Below are positions 36,494-46,740 of a DNA stretch of 64,000 nt, one piece after another (positions within the stretch are counted from its first letter, which is position 1; every line of letters begins with the position of its first letter). This stretch comes from Balneatrix alpica DSM 16621 (lineage in GTDB: Bacteria > Pseudomonadota > Gammaproteobacteria > Pseudomonadales > Balneatricaceae): the NCBI RefSeq assembly GCF_000619885.1, contig NZ_KK211040.1:124001-188000 (forward strand). The letters run 5' to 3'. Made by a program: the position numbers and the translations under genes. The notes beneath the pieces are model-generated. The model saw only the letters and a program-made list of their open reading frames with translations, was not told the DNA's origin and did not search any database.

Positions 36494-37717
36494 TCAATCG
36501 TCCAGCAGTTGGCGACCTTTTCCTGCGGCAATGCGCATACGCAGTGCATTCAGCTTAATGAAACCAGCCGCATCTTTCTGATCGTAAGCGCCGGCGTCAT
36601 CTTCAAAGGTAGCAATGTTGGCATCGAACAAACTGTCTTCAGACTGACGGCCTACCACGATTACATTGCCCTTATACAGCTTCACGCGCACCTTACCGTT
36701 CACATGCTGCTGAGAATAATCGATCATTGCCTGCAGCATCTTGCGCTCTTCAGACCACCAGAAGCCGTTATAGACCAGGCTGGCATAACGCGGCATCAGC
36801 TCATCTTTCAGGTGAGCCACTTCACGGTCAAGCGTGATTGATTCGATGGCACGGTGCGCTTTCAGCATGATGGTGCCTCCTGGGGTCTCGTAGCAACCAC
36901 GGGACTTCATGCCAACAAAGCGGTTTTCCACCAGATCCAGACGACCAATACCATTCGCCCCACCCAAACGGTTAAGGGTTTCCAGTACCTGTGCAGGACT
37001 CATGGGAGTATCGTTAATCGCAACGATGTCGCCCTTCTCGTAAGTCAGCTCAACATAGGTTGCTTCGTTGGGCGCCTGTTCCGGCGACACGCTCCAACGC
37101 CACATATCTTCCTCGGCCTCAAACCAAGGATCTTCCAGCGGACCGCCTTCATAGGAGATATGCAACAGGTTGGCATCCATCGAGTAAGGTGACTTTTTGC
37201 CACGCTTCATCTCAACCGGGATGTTATTCAGCTCACAGTAATCCAACAATTTTTCGCGGGAGTTCAAATCCCACTCGCGCCAGGGTGCAATCACTTTAAC
37301 CCCGGGCTTCAGCGCATAGGCACCCAGTTCAAAACGTACTTGGTCATTGCCTTTTCCGGTAGCGCCGTGAGAAATCGCATCAGCACCGGTTTCATTGGCA
37401 ATTTCGATCAGGCGCTTGGCAATCAGAGGGCGAGCAATTGAAGTACCCAGCAGATATTCCCCTTCATAGAGTGCATTGGCACGGAACATGGGGAACACGA
37501 AGTCACGCACAAACTCTTCGCGCAGGTCTTCAATGTAAATCTCTTTCACCCCCAGGGCCTGGGCCTTGGCTCGCGCGGGCTCCACTTCTTCTCCCTGACC
37601 AAGGTCGGCAGTAAAGGTCACCACTTCACATTGATAGTTTTCCTGCAGCCACTTGACGATTACGGACGTATCCAAACCACCAGAGTAGGCCAGCACGACT
37701 TTTTTTACGTTGGACAT
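36494..37717 (-). CDS. argG: Argininosuccinate synthase
   Basis: Ligates citrulline and aspartate using ATP in arginine biosynthesis. The 407-residue protein has the P-loop [23 protein letters not shown] and [11 protein letters not shown]. The ATG at 37717 gives the canonical start ([14 protein letters not shown]) with a GGAG site upstream; an upstream frame to 37765 is not conserved. Confidence 0.97.
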   Translation of the reverse strand: MSNVKKVVLAYSGGLDTSVIVKWLQENYQCEVVTFTADLGQGEEVEPARAKAQALGVKEIYIEDLREEFVRDFVFPMFRANALYEGEYLLGTSIARPLIAKRLIEIANETGADAISHGATGKGNDQVRFELGAYALKPGVKVIAPWREWDLNSREKLLDYCELNNIPVEMKRGKKSPYSMDANLLHISYEGGPLEDPWFEAEEDMWRWSVSPEQAPNEATYVELTYEKGDIVAINDTPMSPAQVLETLNRLGGANGIGRLDLVENRFVGMKSRGCYETPGGTIMLKAHRAIESITLDREVAHLKDELMPRYASLVYNGFWWSEERKMLQAMIDYSQQHVNGKVRVKLYKGNVIVVGRQSEDSLFDANIATFEDDAGAYDQKDAAGFIKLNALRMRIAAGKGRQLLDD

Positions 37718-37774
37718 GATTGCTCCGTCTTGCTGCCATTCACAGGGGAAAGCCTCCCCGCTCAACAGGGAGGC

Positions 37775-37803
37775 ATTATCTAACAGGGTTATAGATAAAG
37801 CAA
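37775..37803 (-). promoter_or_regulatory. Sigma-70-like promoter for argG
   Basis: On the minus strand TTGCTT, a 17-base spacer and GATAAT lie about 58 bp before the argG start. Assigned by inspection. Confidence 0.5.
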
Positions 37804-37886
37804 AACAGCGAAATATTTTCTTTACTGATGCCGGTCATCATTTGAGCTAATGCGACCTGGGCGGGCTCACCACCCCGATCGGATGG

Positions 37887-38825
37887 CTAGTTACCCTCAG
37901 CCTGCTCAACTACCTGTGCTTGACCACTGTCCAGTCCCAGCTCCTGATCTTCGCGGTCCAGGCGGATAGTTACCCGGCGGTTACGGGCACGGTTTTCTGG
38001 TGTTTTGTTATCCACCACCGGATAACGCTCACCATGGAAGCGGGTAATAATCATGTTTTCAGGAATACCGAGCTTAACCAGGAAAGCGGTTACCTCCTGC
38101 GCCCGCTTTTTCGACAGATCACGGTTGAGCAGGCGGCGTCCCTGACTATCAGAATGGCCATCGATATAAATCGAATGCACTTCTTTATCCACACTCAGAT
38201 AGTGCGCCATGACTTTCAAACGCTCTTTCGCCGCATCCGACAATTCCCATTCCGCTGCATTAAAGAGCACCGCGGTGCGCGCAATCTGGCGGAAGTTAAC
38301 CGGCAACAGCTGGGCAACACAGCCCATGTAATCTTGGTAGGCCGCTTTAAAATTCACCGAGGAAACCTGTACCCGCAGGGTTTCATTGCTCCCCCGCCAT
38401 TGCGGCGCACTAAAGGTCGGCACCTTGCCTTGATAGAGGCTTGCCAGCATCAACTCTGCTTCACGAGATGCGACCCCAGCACGCTCACCTTCATTCAGAT
38501 TAACCTTGCCTATACGTGCTGTAGGCTCACCTGGACGCCAAGCCGGCGCCTCCGCTACCAGCTCAGCAGAACCTTGCAACATTTCACGTTGCAAGGCTTC
38601 CAGATAAAACTTCAGCGGCTCGCCCGCTTCATGCTCAAATACCACTTCACCAAAAGCGGGGATGTTATGGCTCAGGCGACACATAAAAGGAGATTGATCC
38701 AACTGCCATTGGGTATTTTCTAAACCTGCGGCAAAGGTAACCGCCTGGGCAGGTAGACTGACCAGCAAGGCTAAACACAGGGCTAACCCGCGCAAAATCC
38801 CCATAACAATACGACACCTGGACAT
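37887..38825 (-). CDS. motY: Sodium-type flagellar protein MotY (OmpA-like)
   Basis: An OmpA-family protein with signal peptide (hydrophobic stretch ending PAQA), a MotY-specific N-terminal half, and a C-terminal peptidoglycan-binding domain (IYIDGHSDSQGRR, LSKKRAQEV, ENRARNRRVTI). MotY forms the T-ring of Na+-driven polar flagellar motors and anchors PomAB/MotAB-type stators. A position near argG and rnt matches Pseudomonas. The start is uncertain among 38849, 38825 and 38804; 38825 gives a plausible signal peptide. Confidence 0.85.
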   Translation of the reverse strand: MSRCRIVMGILRGLALCLALLVSLPAQAVTFAAGLENTQWQLDQSPFMCRLSHNIPAFGEVVFEHEAGEPLKFYLEALQREMLQGSAELVAEAPAWRPGEPTARIGKVNLNEGERAGVASREAELMLASLYQGKVPTFSAPQWRGSNETLRVQVSSVNFKAAYQDYMGCVAQLLPVNFRQIARTAVLFNAAEWELSDAAKERLKVMAHYLSVDKEVHSIYIDGHSDSQGRRLLNRDLSKKRAQEVTAFLVKLGIPENMIITRFHGERYPVVDNKTPENRARNRRVTIRLDREDQELGLDSGQAQVVEQAEGN

Positions 38826-38993
38826 GGATGTGGCCTGTATATCGGCCAATATCTAACAAGCTTAAGGGGCGGCCCACTGCCTCGGCAAGCCAAACTCCAT
38901 TGCGCGTCCAGACAAAGTTTTATGCTCATGTTTGTCGGCGCACGGCCATATTGTTAGAATTCGCCTCCCTTTTTATTGACGGCGAGCAAGCTA

Positions 38994-39659
38994 ATGACAA
39001 CCTCTGCAGCCATGAGTAGTCGCTTTCGCGGCTATCTTCCGGTAGTGGTCGATGTAGAAACGGCGGGCTTCAATGCGGCCACCGACGCCCTGCTGGAAAT
39101 TGCCGCTGTTACGCTACGCATGGACGAACAGGGGTTACTCTGGCCGGATCAGGTGCTGGACTGCCACCTTCATCCTTTTGAAGGGGCTAACTTAGAAGCC
39201 AGCGCACTGGAGTTTACCGGTATTGATCCCTTTGCCACCGAGCGCCAAGCTATTGCCGTTTCCGAGCCAGAAGCACTGGAGCAGGTCTTCAAGCCCATTC
39301 GTCAGGCGGTCAAAGCCAATGGCTGCAAGCGGGCCATTTTAGTCGGCCACAATGCCTCTTTCGATCTTGGCTTTGTCAATGCTCTGGTTGAGCGCTGCAG
39401 CTATAAGCGCAATCCCTTCCATCCCTTTTCCAGCTTTGACACTGCCACCCTGGCGGGGCTGGCCTATGGCCAAACCGTCCTCGCCAAAGCCTGTGACGCC
39501 GCCCAGATCGAGTTCAGCAATAAAGAGGCCCATAGCGCCCGCTATGATGCTCTGAAAACCGCCGAGCTGTTTTGTGCCATCGTCAATCGCTGGCAGGCCT
39601 TAGGGGGCTGGCCGCTCCTTAATGAACAGGACGAACAGGCAGAGCAGACGCCGGCCTGA
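38994..39659 (+). CDS. rnt: Ribonuclease T
   Basis: A DEDD-family 3' exonuclease that trims the tRNA CCA end and stable RNA precursors. The 221-residue protein has Exo [10 protein letters not shown] (Asp, Glu), Exo [12 protein letters not shown] (Asp) and Exo [14 protein letters not shown] (His, Asp). The ATG at 38994 was preferred to the TTG at 38976 on codon type and a GGCGAG-like site upstream. pyrC, its neighbour in Pseudomonas, is absent here. Confidence 0.94.
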   Translation: MTTSAAMSSRFRGYLPVVVDVETAGFNAATDALLEIAAVTLRMDEQGLLWPDQVLDCHLHPFEGANLEASALEFTGIDPFATERQAIAVSEPEALEQVFKPIRQAVKANGCKRAILVGHNASFDLGFVNALVERCSYKRNPFHPFSSFDTATLAGLAYGQTVLAKACDAAQIEFSNKEAHSARYDALKTAELFCAIVNRWQALGGWPLLNEQDEQAEQTPA

Positions 39660-39708
39660 GTGCCAGTCCTCCAGGCTTGCTACGTCAATAAGCGCAATAG
39701 CCAAAAGA

Positions 39709-39735
39709 AAATGGCGACCCACCGGATCGCCATTT
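39709..39735. terminator. Terminator between rnt and murB
   Basis: A 9-bp stem AAATGGCGA/TCGCCATTT with a 9-base loop, between convergent genes. Confidence 0.7.
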
Positions 39736-39764
39736 CGCTAATACTGCCCACTACTATCGCCGGC

Positions 39765-40814
39765 TTAAGGCAAAATTTGTGGCTCTTGCTCCAGCTCAAC
39801 CTGGTAACGCTGCCAGACTGCCTGGCGGATCTCTGCGGCTAACGCCTGCAACTGACGGCCATCTCCCTGACCGTAGTGCACCAGCACCAGTGCCTGTTGC
39901 TCATGCACACCCACTCCCTGACGGCGCATGCCTTTATAACCGAGCTGATCGATCAACCAACCAGCCGCCAGCTTATAACCTTCCCCATCGGGATAAGCGA
40001 CTAGAGCAGGGAAACTTTCCTTAAGCTTTTGATAGTGAGCAGCACTCACCCAAGGATTTTTGAAAAAACTACCCGCATTACCTAGCACCGCAGGATCAGG
40101 CAGCTTACTTTGACGCACTGCAATCACCGCCTCGGCCACCTGTGCAGGAGTAGGATGCTTGATGCCCCATGCCGCCAATTGCGTATTCAGGGCTGCATAA
40201 CCCAGCTTGGGCTGACCATCGGGCTGGAGGCGCAATTCCACCGCCGTAATAATGAACCCCTTACCTTCCGCTTGCTTAAACAAACTGTCGCGATAGGCAA
40301 AACGGCATTGCTGATTTTCCAACTCAATAAAGCGAAGAGATTGGCTATCCAAACAACGCACCCTGACCAGCACATCGGCAAGCTCAACGCCATAGGCACC
40401 AATATTCTGCACCGGTGCGGCCCCCAAAGTGCCAGGGATTAAGGCCAGATTTTCCAAACCCTGCCAGCCCTGCGCCAGACTATAGAGCACCAGCTGATGC
40501 CAGTTTTCCCCCGCTCCGGCTTCCAGCAGGATAGTCCTGTCCTGTTGCCGCACGCGCTTGCCCAGAATATGCATATGCACGGTCAGGCCTGGCAAATCCT
40601 CTAGCAGAACAACATTGCTGCCACCTCCCAACACCCGCCAACTGAGACCCAGCTGCTTGGCACTGGCGATGGCCTGGTGCAACTGCTCTTCAGAATCAAC
40701 CTGGCAAAAGTACTCGGCTGTTGCCTGAAAACCCAGGGTATTAAACCTGGTCAGGTCGTAGTGGCGCTGCCAGTTCGCAGGAACTGCAACAGAGGAAGAT
40801 ACACCCAGTGTCAA
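39765..40814 (-). CDS. murB: UDP-N-acetylenolpyruvoylglucosamine reductase
   Basis: NADPH/FAD enzyme making UDP-MurNAc, the second step of peptidoglycan precursor synthesis. The 349-residue protein has the FAD-binding block RVLGGGSNVVL, PGTLGAAPVQNIGAYG, and the catalytic region GNAGSFFKNP. The type I architecture resembles E. coli. It appears to use TTG at 40814, with AAGGG eight bases upstream. Last gene of the comEC-murB cluster. Confidence 0.95.
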   Translation of the reverse strand: MTLGVSSSVAVPANWQRHYDLTRFNTLGFQATAEYFCQVDSEEQLHQAIASAKQLGLSWRVLGGGSNVVLLEDLPGLTVHMHILGKRVRQQDRTILLEAGAGENWHQLVLYSLAQGWQGLENLALIPGTLGAAPVQNIGAYGVELADVLVRVRCLDSQSLRFIELENQQCRFAYRDSLFKQAEGKGFIITAVELRLQPDGQPKLGYAALNTQLAAWGIKHPTPAQVAEAVIAVRQSKLPDPAVLGNAGSFFKNPWVSAAHYQKLKESFPALVAYPDGEGYKLAAGWLIDQLGYKGMRRQGVGVHEQQALVLVHYGQGDGRQLQALAAEIRQAVWQRYQVELEQEPQILP

Positions 40815-40863
40815 TTTATTTACCCTTTACTTGGCCTGCACCCGACAGTAGCGGCCGCTTATC

Positions 40864-41331
40864 TCAATGGGGTTGCAGCTGAGCTAGCCAATACTGGCAG
40901 CCTGCTTCGACCAGATCCAATACCTGAGCAAACCCCTCTGCCCCACCATAGTAAGGATCTGGCACCTCGTCCTCGGCCACCCCCGGCACCGGCTGCAGAA
41001 ATAGTGCCACTTTAGCCTGAAGATGAGGGGGGCACAGGCGCCGCAGGTTAGCCAGATTCTGCTTATCCATGGCCAAGATCAGATCAAAGCGCACAAAGTC
41101 CTCTGCAACCACCTGGCGCGAGCGTAACCCGGCCAGCTCATAACCGCGCGCCCTGGCGGCCGCCTGGGTGCGGGGATCAGGCGGCTCTCCAGCGTGGGTT
41201 GCCGAAGTACCGGCGGAATCCACTTCCACCGACTTGGTTAACCCTGCACGGGCTACCAGCGCCCGCATCACCCCGTCGGCCGTTGGCGAGCGGCAGATAT
41301 TGCCCAAGCATACGAACAGCACACGCTTCAT
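40864..41331 (-). CDS. Low-molecular-weight protein-tyrosine phosphatase
   Basis: A 155-residue cytosolic phosphatase. The P-loop CLGNICRS supplies nucleophile Cys8 and Arg14, and the general acid Asp sits in VPDPYY. Relatives (Wzb, PtpA) dephosphorylate tyrosine kinases or envelope-synthesis enzymes; the substrate here is unknown. Its ATG overlaps the kdsB stop by four bases, placing it within the LPS/peptidoglycan operon between kdsB and murB, as in Pseudomonas. Confidence 0.92.
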   Translation of the reverse strand: MKRVLFVCLGNICRSPTADGVMRALVARAGLTKSVEVDSAGTSATHAGEPPDPRTQAAARARGYELAGLRSRQVVAEDFVRFDLILAMDKQNLANLRRLCPPHLQAKVALFLQPVPGVAEDEVPDPYYGGAEGFAQVLDLVEAGCQYWLAQLQPH

Positions 41332-42104
41332 CCTGGCTGCCCCTGTGCGGCCAACCAGTCCCTCACCCGCTGCAGGTCTGCGGCGGTATCAATCCCAGCT
41401 GGCGGCACCTGTAGCGCCTGCGCTACCTGAATACGTCCACCATTCTCCAGCACCCGCAACTGCTCCAGACACTCCCATTGCTCAAGTGACGAGCTGGGCC
41501 AACTGACAAAACGATTGAGCAATCCCACCCGGTAGGCATAAAGACCAATATGACGTTGGGCAGGCAACCCTGCTGGCAAGCTGGTCAGGGTACCCGACAA
41601 GGCGGCATCACGCGGCCAGGGAATGGGCGCCCGACTAAAATAAAGGGCACGGCCCTGCTGATCCTGCACCAGTTTCACCACATTCGGATTTTGCCACTGC
41701 GCAAGATCCGCTAAAGGCTCCGCCAGAGTAGCCATGTCAGCTTCCGAATGGACCTGCAAGAGCCCTGCTACCTGATCAATCAAGCTGGGGGGTAACAGCG
41801 GCTCATCCCCCTGCACATTGACGACAATCGCGTCATCCGCCAGCTGTAACTGGCTCGCGACTTCCTGCAGACGATCCGTGCCGGACGGATGGCTCGCCGC
41901 CGTCATACAGACCTCGGCACCAAATCCCCGTGCTACCTCAGCAATCCGCTCATCATCAGTAGCAATATAAATTTGTTGGGCTTGGCTTTGTTTAGCCTGG
42001 CGCCACACCCGCTCAATCATCGTCTGCCCGGCCAAGTCCAGCAATGGCTTACCTGGCAGGCGACTCGAGGCGTAGCGCGCAGGGATAACAACGATAAAGC
42101 TCAT
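41328..42104 (-). CDS. kdsB: 3-deoxy-manno-octulosonate cytidylyltransferase
   Basis: Activates Kdo to CMP-Kdo for LPS inner-core synthesis. The 258-residue protein has VVIPARYASSRLPGKPL, the nucleotide block TDDERI, and VNVQGDEPLLPP. It lies two bases after the Trm112-like gene and overlaps the phosphatase gene, so is tightly coupled. Confidence 0.96.
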   Translation of the reverse strand: MSFIVVIPARYASSRLPGKPLLDLAGQTMIERVWRQAKQSQAQQIYIATDDERIAEVARGFGAEVCMTAASHPSGTDRLQEVASQLQLADDAIVVNVQGDEPLLPPSLIDQVAGLLQVHSEADMATLAEPLADLAQWQNPNVVKLVQDQQGRALYFSRAPIPWPRDAALSGTLTSLPAGLPAQRHIGLYAYRVGLLNRFVSWPSSSLEQWECLEQLRVLENGGRIQVAQALQVPPAGIDTAADLQRVRDWLAAQGQPG

Positions 42105-42106
42105 GT

Positions 42107-42304
42107 TTAGTGCTTCTTCTTCCGTTGTTGACGCTCTTCACTACTGAGTTGGCGGGCTTCCGATTCCAACATCACAGGAATGCCATCCCGCACTGGATAA
42201 GCCAGCCCGCTGGCATAACACACCAGCTCCTGCTGCTCCGGATGCCACTCCAGCGGCGCTTTGGTAACCGGGCAAACCAATAATTCCAACAGTTGCTTAT
42301 CCAT
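42107..42304 (-). CDS. Trm112/YcaR-family small protein
   Basis: A 65-residue protein of the Trm112-like group ([27 protein letters not shown]). Only part of the zinc-type cysteine set is kept, as in E. coli YcaR. The ATG at 42304 gives the conserved MDKQLLELL start and overlaps the end of lpxK by eight bases. The lpxK-ycaR-kdsB order is widespread; the molecular role is unsettled. Confidence 0.9.
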   Translation of the reverse strand: MDKQLLELLVCPVTKAPLEWHPEQQELVCYASGLAYPVRDGIPVMLESEARQLSSEERQQRKKKH

Positions 42305-43304
42305 GATTAACCTCGTCAACCTTTAATACAGTGGCCAAACGCTGTTGTAGCGCTTGCCAGAATTCGGCCGGAAGCTGGGCCTCCACCGGGAGATACCAAG
42401 CATTGGCCGGAGCAAAGGCCTGGCATTTTACCGCATCTTTACTGGTCATCAGTAAAGGTAAGTCCTGATAGGGCTGTAAGTCGTGCGGCTGATAGGCGTA
42501 ATGATCCGGTTTTGCCAAAGGAATCGGCTTTAATCCCGCCGCCTCCAGGGTCGCAAAAAAACGCTGGGGATGCCCTATCCCGGCCATCGCATACACAGAC
42601 TGGCCCTGTAAAGCCGCCAGCGGCTGTCGCTCCTGCCCCCCTACCGACTGCAACTCACCGGGCTGCAGCTGCATCGACCAATACGGCACAGCAATCGGAA
42701 GTGGCTTAGCAAGAGGCCCATTCACCACACAGAAATCCACTTCTGCCAAACGCTGTGCCGGCTCTCGCAGTGGCCCTACCGGCAGGCAGTGACCATTGCC
42801 CAAGCCCCTGGCACCATCAATAACGGCGATTTCCAGCTGGCGGCCTAAACGGTAATGCTGCAAGCCATCATCGGCGACGATGATGTCCACCTCTGCCTGA
42901 GCAAGTAGCAACTTAACTGCCTCTACCCGCTGTGGACTCACCACTAGCGGACACTTGAGGCTACGGGCTAACAAACAGGGCTCATCTCCTGCCGCCATCG
43001 CCTGGGTCTGGGCTGTCACCCAAAGCGGGAAAGGCCCTTGGCCGCCATAACCACGGGAAACAATCCCCACACGCCAGCCCTGTGCCTGTAACCAACGCAC
43101 TAATGCCTGGGTCAATGGGGTTTTGCCAGTGCCTCCCAGGCTGATATTGCCTACAACCAGCACCGGTACCGGCGCCTGCCAGGCCTCTGGCTGTAGCCGT
43201 TGACGGCGACGTTGCGCCAAGCGGCGAAACAAGTGCTCTAGCGGCGCCGCCAAGCCCAACCAACCCGGCTCATCACGGTACCAAGCCTGCTCTAACCACT
43301 TCAT
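42297..43304 (-). CDS. lpxK: Tetraacyldisaccharide 4'-kinase
   Basis: An inner-membrane-associated kinase that phosphorylates the lipid A precursor at the 4' position. The 335-residue protein has an N-terminal amphipathic/hydrophobic start, P-loop [20 protein letters not shown] and DDGLQHYRL, all family signatures. Its ATG overlaps exbD by four bases, so it is translationally coupled. Confidence 0.95.
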   Translation of the reverse strand: MKWLEQAWYRDEPGWLGLAAPLEHLFRRLAQRRRQRLQPEAWQAPVPVLVVGNISLGGTGKTPLTQALVRWLQAQGWRVGIVSRGYGGQGPFPLWVTAQTQAMAAGDEPCLLARSLKCPLVVSPQRVEAVKLLLAQAEVDIIVADDGLQHYRLGRQLEIAVIDGARGLGNGHCLPVGPLREPAQRLAEVDFCVVNGPLAKPLPIAVPYWSMQLQPGELQSVGGQERQPLAALQGQSVYAMAGIGHPQRFFATLEAAGLKPIPLAKPDHYAYQPHDLQPYQDLPLLMTSKDAVKCQAFAPANAWYLPVEAQLPAEFWQALQQRLATVLKVDEVNHG

Positions 43305-43717
43305 TGGCTTTGTGCTGCGGTCAGAATACGCACCTGTGGATGCCCTGCCTGACCCGCCGCATCCAAGGCGCGCACCACAAACTGATGAGGGGTACTGGCA
43401 TCGGCGCTGATCAAAATGGGGACCTCGGCGTTGCCTTTGCCCAACGCCCGCAGCGCCTGGAGCAAGGTACCCAGCTCGCCATCCTGGAGTAACTGATCAT
43501 TCACCGCCACCTGACCATCTGCACTAATACTCACCTCAATCGCCTCAGGTGGGCTCTCCTCCACACTGGCTGCAGATGAAGGCAGGCTCAATTGCAGTGG
43601 GCGGTCCCGCTCAAAGGTGGTGGACACCATAAAGAAGATCAACAGCAGAAAAACCACGTCGATCAGCGGCGTTAGATTCACACTGGCTTCTTCTCGACGT
43701 TGACGGCGGAACTTCAT
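43301..43717 (-). CDS. exbD: ExbD/TolR-family biopolymer transport protein
   Basis: A 138-residue protein with one N-terminal transmembrane helix carrying the proton-relay Asp (NLTPLIDVVFLLLIFFM) and a periplasmic domain. It acts with the ExbB homologue to energise an outer-membrane process. No TonB gene or receptor lies nearby, so the client is unknown. Coupled by four-base overlaps to both neighbours. Confidence 0.92.
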   Translation of the reverse strand: MKFRRQRREEASVNLTPLIDVVFLLLIFFMVSTTFERDRPLQLSLPSSAASVEESPPEAIEVSISADGQVAVNDQLLQDGELGTLLQALRALGKGNAEVPILISADASTPHQFVVRALDAAGQAGHPQVRILTAAQSQ

Positions 43718-44361
43718 AACAACACCGATTGACGCGGGCTAAGCTCTGACTCACGGTCTCCGTGGAGAATTTCCACTAATTTAACCGCCTGAGCTTCCAT
43801 ATCGACCACCAGGGTGTCGACCTTACGCTGCAGGAGACGGTGCATAAACACCGCCGGAATGGCAATTACCAGACCTGCCGCCGTGGTGATCAATGCCTCC
43901 GCGATCCCGCCGGCCAAGGCGGCCGTATTGCCGGTGCCCACCTGGGTAATCTCGGTAAAAACGGTAATCATGCCTAATACCGTGCCGAGCAATCCCAGTA
44001 ACGGCGCGATCGCCGCAATACTGCCCAGGGTATTGAGGTAACGCTCCAGCTCATGCACCACCGAGCTGGCCGCCTCTTCAATGCTCTCTTTCATAATCTC
44101 ACGACCATGACGGGCATTGAGCAGCCCCGCCGCCATAATCGCTCCCAGGGGACTGCCCTGGCGCACCTGACTCAACATACTTTGATCCAGGCGATTATCC
44201 TTAATTGCCTGCCAAAGCTGTGGCAACAGCTCCGGCGGCGTTACCCGGCGAGTGCGCAGGGTCCAGAGCCGCTCCAGGCAAATGGCCAAGGCCACCACCG
44301 AACATAAGAGTAGCGGCACCATCAACCAACCACCTGCCTTGACCAGTTCCAACACCTGCAT
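43714..44361 (-). CDS. exbB: ExbB/TolQ/MotA-family proton-channel protein
   Basis: A 215-residue inner-membrane protein with three transmembrane helices. Conserved parts are an N-terminal helix (WLMVPLLLCSVVALAICLE), LGSIAAIAPLLGLLGTVLGMI, and GIAEALITTAAGLVIAIPAV. It pairs with the overlapping exbD gene. GGAG sits only one base before the ATG, so GTG at codon 3 (44355) is an alternative start. This ExbBD pair sits between comEC and lpxK, as in Pseudomonas. Confidence 0.92.
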   Translation of the reverse strand: MQVLELVKAGGWLMVPLLLCSVVALAICLERLWTLRTRRVTPPELLPQLWQAIKDNRLDQSMLSQVRQGSPLGAIMAAGLLNARHGREIMKESIEEAASSVVHELERYLNTLGSIAAIAPLLGLLGTVLGMITVFTEITQVGTGNTAALAGGIAEALITTAAGLVIAIPAVFMHRLLQRKVDTLVVDMEAQAVKLVEILHGDRESELSPRQSVLL

Positions 44362-44395
44362 ACTCCTTCGTATTTAACCCTGACCCTGTTTTGGC

Positions 44396-46672
44396 TTACT
44401 CAGCTGCAAGCTGCCACCAAAAACGTCCGGCTTGTTGACGATAGCCTTGTATCTGTAGCCCCTGGGCTTGGCTTAATAGCGCCAGGCTGCCCTCTGCGCC
44501 GGTATTATAAGTATCTATCCCCAGGCTGTGAAATCGCGCCAGTGTATCCGGGTGCGGATGGCCAAAATGATTGCGGTACCCACTGGAGAAAATCGCCAGT
44601 TTTGCTTCAGTCGCACGGATAAAATCCAGGCTGGAAGAGTAGCGACTGCCATGATGCGCCGCCAGCAATGCATCCACCGGCCCCTGCTCACGCAGCTTCG
44701 GCAGCAACGCCCGCTCCGCTTGCGCCGAAATATCCCCTAATAGCCACAGTTGATGCTGGCCCTGCACACGCAATAGACAAGAGGCTTCATTATCATCGGC
44801 AAAGTTCACAAGCGGCGCCTGCCAAAGCTCAAACTGCACCCCATCCCACTGCCATTGAGCCTGGCAAGGCTCAGCAGGCCAACTGAGCCCCTGGGGTTGT
44901 CCCGCCCACCACAGTGCCTGGGGATAGCGTGCCCGCAACCAAGAAGCGCCACCGCTGTGATCGCTGTCATCATGGCTGACGACAATCCGCTCGGGCAGCA
45001 ATCCCTGTGCCGATAAGTAGGGCCAGATAATCCGCTCAGCCTGCGGACTACTGCCCCAAGCAGGCCCCGTATCGTAAAGCAGCACATGATTGGCCGTTCG
45101 TACCACAACCGCATTCCCCTGCCCCACATCCAATACCGTCGCCTGCCACTCCCCCTCCTGCAACGGTTGACTCACCCGGGGCCACAATAACGGCAACCAC
45201 AATAGCCAGGCCCAGGGCCGCCATGGCAACAACCCCGCCGGCGCCACCAACAATAATCCCCCTAGCATCGCCAACGACAAGGCTAACCAATTAGGCTGGC
45301 CTTGCCAGTGCCCATAGCCACCCCATTGCAAAGTCCAGCCTAGCCCCTGCCACAACCCTTCCAACCCCCAGGCGACCATGCCCAGTAGCTCACCTCCCCA
45401 CTCTGGGCTAAGCCAATAAAGCAGCCAGGCCAGGAGTGCAGCAGGTAACAGCACAATACCCAGCAAGGGCACCGCCAGCAGATTAAGCGGTAAGGCAATC
45501 AAGCTAAACTGGGCAAAACTCCCCACTAACAAGGGCAACATCGCCACACTAAGGGCCCATTGGCTCCGCCAGGCTTGACGCCACCAGGGCTCACTGCCCA
45601 CTCTATTGCCCAACACCCAGAGCAAAATCAGTACTGCCCAGGCCGATAACCAAAAATCCACCCCCAGGGGAGCGGCTGGCCAACTCAGCAAGATCAACAG
45701 CAAAGCCAGCATCAAGCGGCTCCAGGCGGATAGCTGCCAGGGCAGCCAGTAACTCATCACCACCGCCGCTAACATCAACCAGGCACGGGTCGCAGGCAAT
45801 CCCCAACCCGCCAGCTGCACGTAGCCTAACGCTGCCAGCAAGGCTAAAGCACTTTGCCAAGGCCAGCGGTTAAGGGGACGCCATGGAGGGGGTAAGCGGG
45901 ACAATAGCCAAGCGGCAACAGCCAGGCTCCAAGCAAACACCAAGCCCAGGTGCAGGCCACTGATCGCGACCAGATGAGCCAAGCCTGACGCCTGCAAACG
46001 CTGCCAGTGTTGATCCTGTAACCCACGGCGATCCGCTAACAGCAAGGCCCGTAATAGTGCCTTACCTGAAGTGGCTGCTGGTTGCTCAGCATCCAAGCGC
46101 TGCTGTAAATCCTCCGCCAAACGACCACGCCAACTACTGTGCTGACTTAACCATTCCACCTGCCCACGCGCCGAAGCCTGCAAGCGTAACCCCTTGCTTA
46201 ATCCCCAGGCCTCAAAATCAAAAGCACCTGCACTGGCTTGGCTATGTAAAGGCTTGAGCTTAGCTTGCCAGCGTCCCTGCCAGCCTTGCTGCAACGCAAC
46301 CTGACTTAACCCAGAGGGAGGACGCCAGTACAACAAGGCCCGCCCCACCTGGGGCTGCCCGGCAATAACCAGGTCATCAAGAATCAAACGATAGCCGTAA
46401 GGAGTTGGCTCTGGTAATTCAGCGATACGCCCAACCAAGGGATGGTTACCCTGCCACCAGCTCGACGGCGCACTGGGGTAACCATGCCAATAACCCTGCA
46501 TTAATGCCAAGCCTATCCAGGCAGCACAGAGTAGGCGTACCTCCTGGCGATACACACTGATACTTATCAATCCCAGTGTCACAATCAACAGCCATACTGG
46601 CGCAAACAGCCAGGGGCAGGCGTAAGCAGCCAAGGCCCCTGCCACTAAAGCGCTAAGCATCCGCCCGGTCAT
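44396..46672 (-). CDS. comEC: DNA internalization protein ComEC/Rec2
   Basis: Inner-membrane channel for uptake of transforming single-stranded DNA. The 758-residue protein has an N-terminal hydrophobic/OB-like region, a Competence domain with many membrane helices (including HLVAISGLHLGLVF), and a C-terminal metallo-beta-lactamase-like domain (LDVGQGNAVVV, SHDDSDHSGG, AAHHGSRYSS). The ATG at 46672 has AGGGAGGA upstream; a longer frame to 46804 would run into the divergent DUF2062 gene. It heads the cluster through murB. Confidence 0.92.
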   Translation of the reverse strand: MTGRMLSALVAGALAAYACPWLFAPVWLLIVTLGLISISVYRQEVRLLCAAWIGLALMQGYWHGYPSAPSSWWQGNHPLVGRIAELPEPTPYGYRLILDDLVIAGQPQVGRALLYWRPPSGLSQVALQQGWQGRWQAKLKPLHSQASAGAFDFEAWGLSKGLRLQASARGQVEWLSQHSSWRGRLAEDLQQRLDAEQPAATSGKALLRALLLADRRGLQDQHWQRLQASGLAHLVAISGLHLGLVFAWSLAVAAWLLSRLPPPWRPLNRWPWQSALALLAALGYVQLAGWGLPATRAWLMLAAVVMSYWLPWQLSAWSRLMLALLLILLSWPAAPLGVDFWLSAWAVLILLWVLGNRVGSEPWWRQAWRSQWALSVAMLPLLVGSFAQFSLIALPLNLLAVPLLGIVLLPAALLAWLLYWLSPEWGGELLGMVAWGLEGLWQGLGWTLQWGGYGHWQGQPNWLALSLAMLGGLLLVAPAGLLPWRPWAWLLWLPLLWPRVSQPLQEGEWQATVLDVGQGNAVVVRTANHVLLYDTGPAWGSSPQAERIIWPYLSAQGLLPERIVVSHDDSDHSGGASWLRARYPQALWWAGQPQGLSWPAEPCQAQWQWDGVQFELWQAPLVNFADDNEASCLLRVQGQHQLWLLGDISAQAERALLPKLREQGPVDALLAAHHGSRYSSSLDFIRATEAKLAIFSSGYRNHFGHPHPDTLARFHSLGIDTYNTGAEGSLALLSQAQGLQIQGYRQQAGRFWWQLAAE

Positions 46673-46740
46673 TTGCTTGGCATCCTCCCTGGTGGCAGGC
46701 ATAATGCGCGAGCTGTGCACGCCACACCTAAAGACCCGCC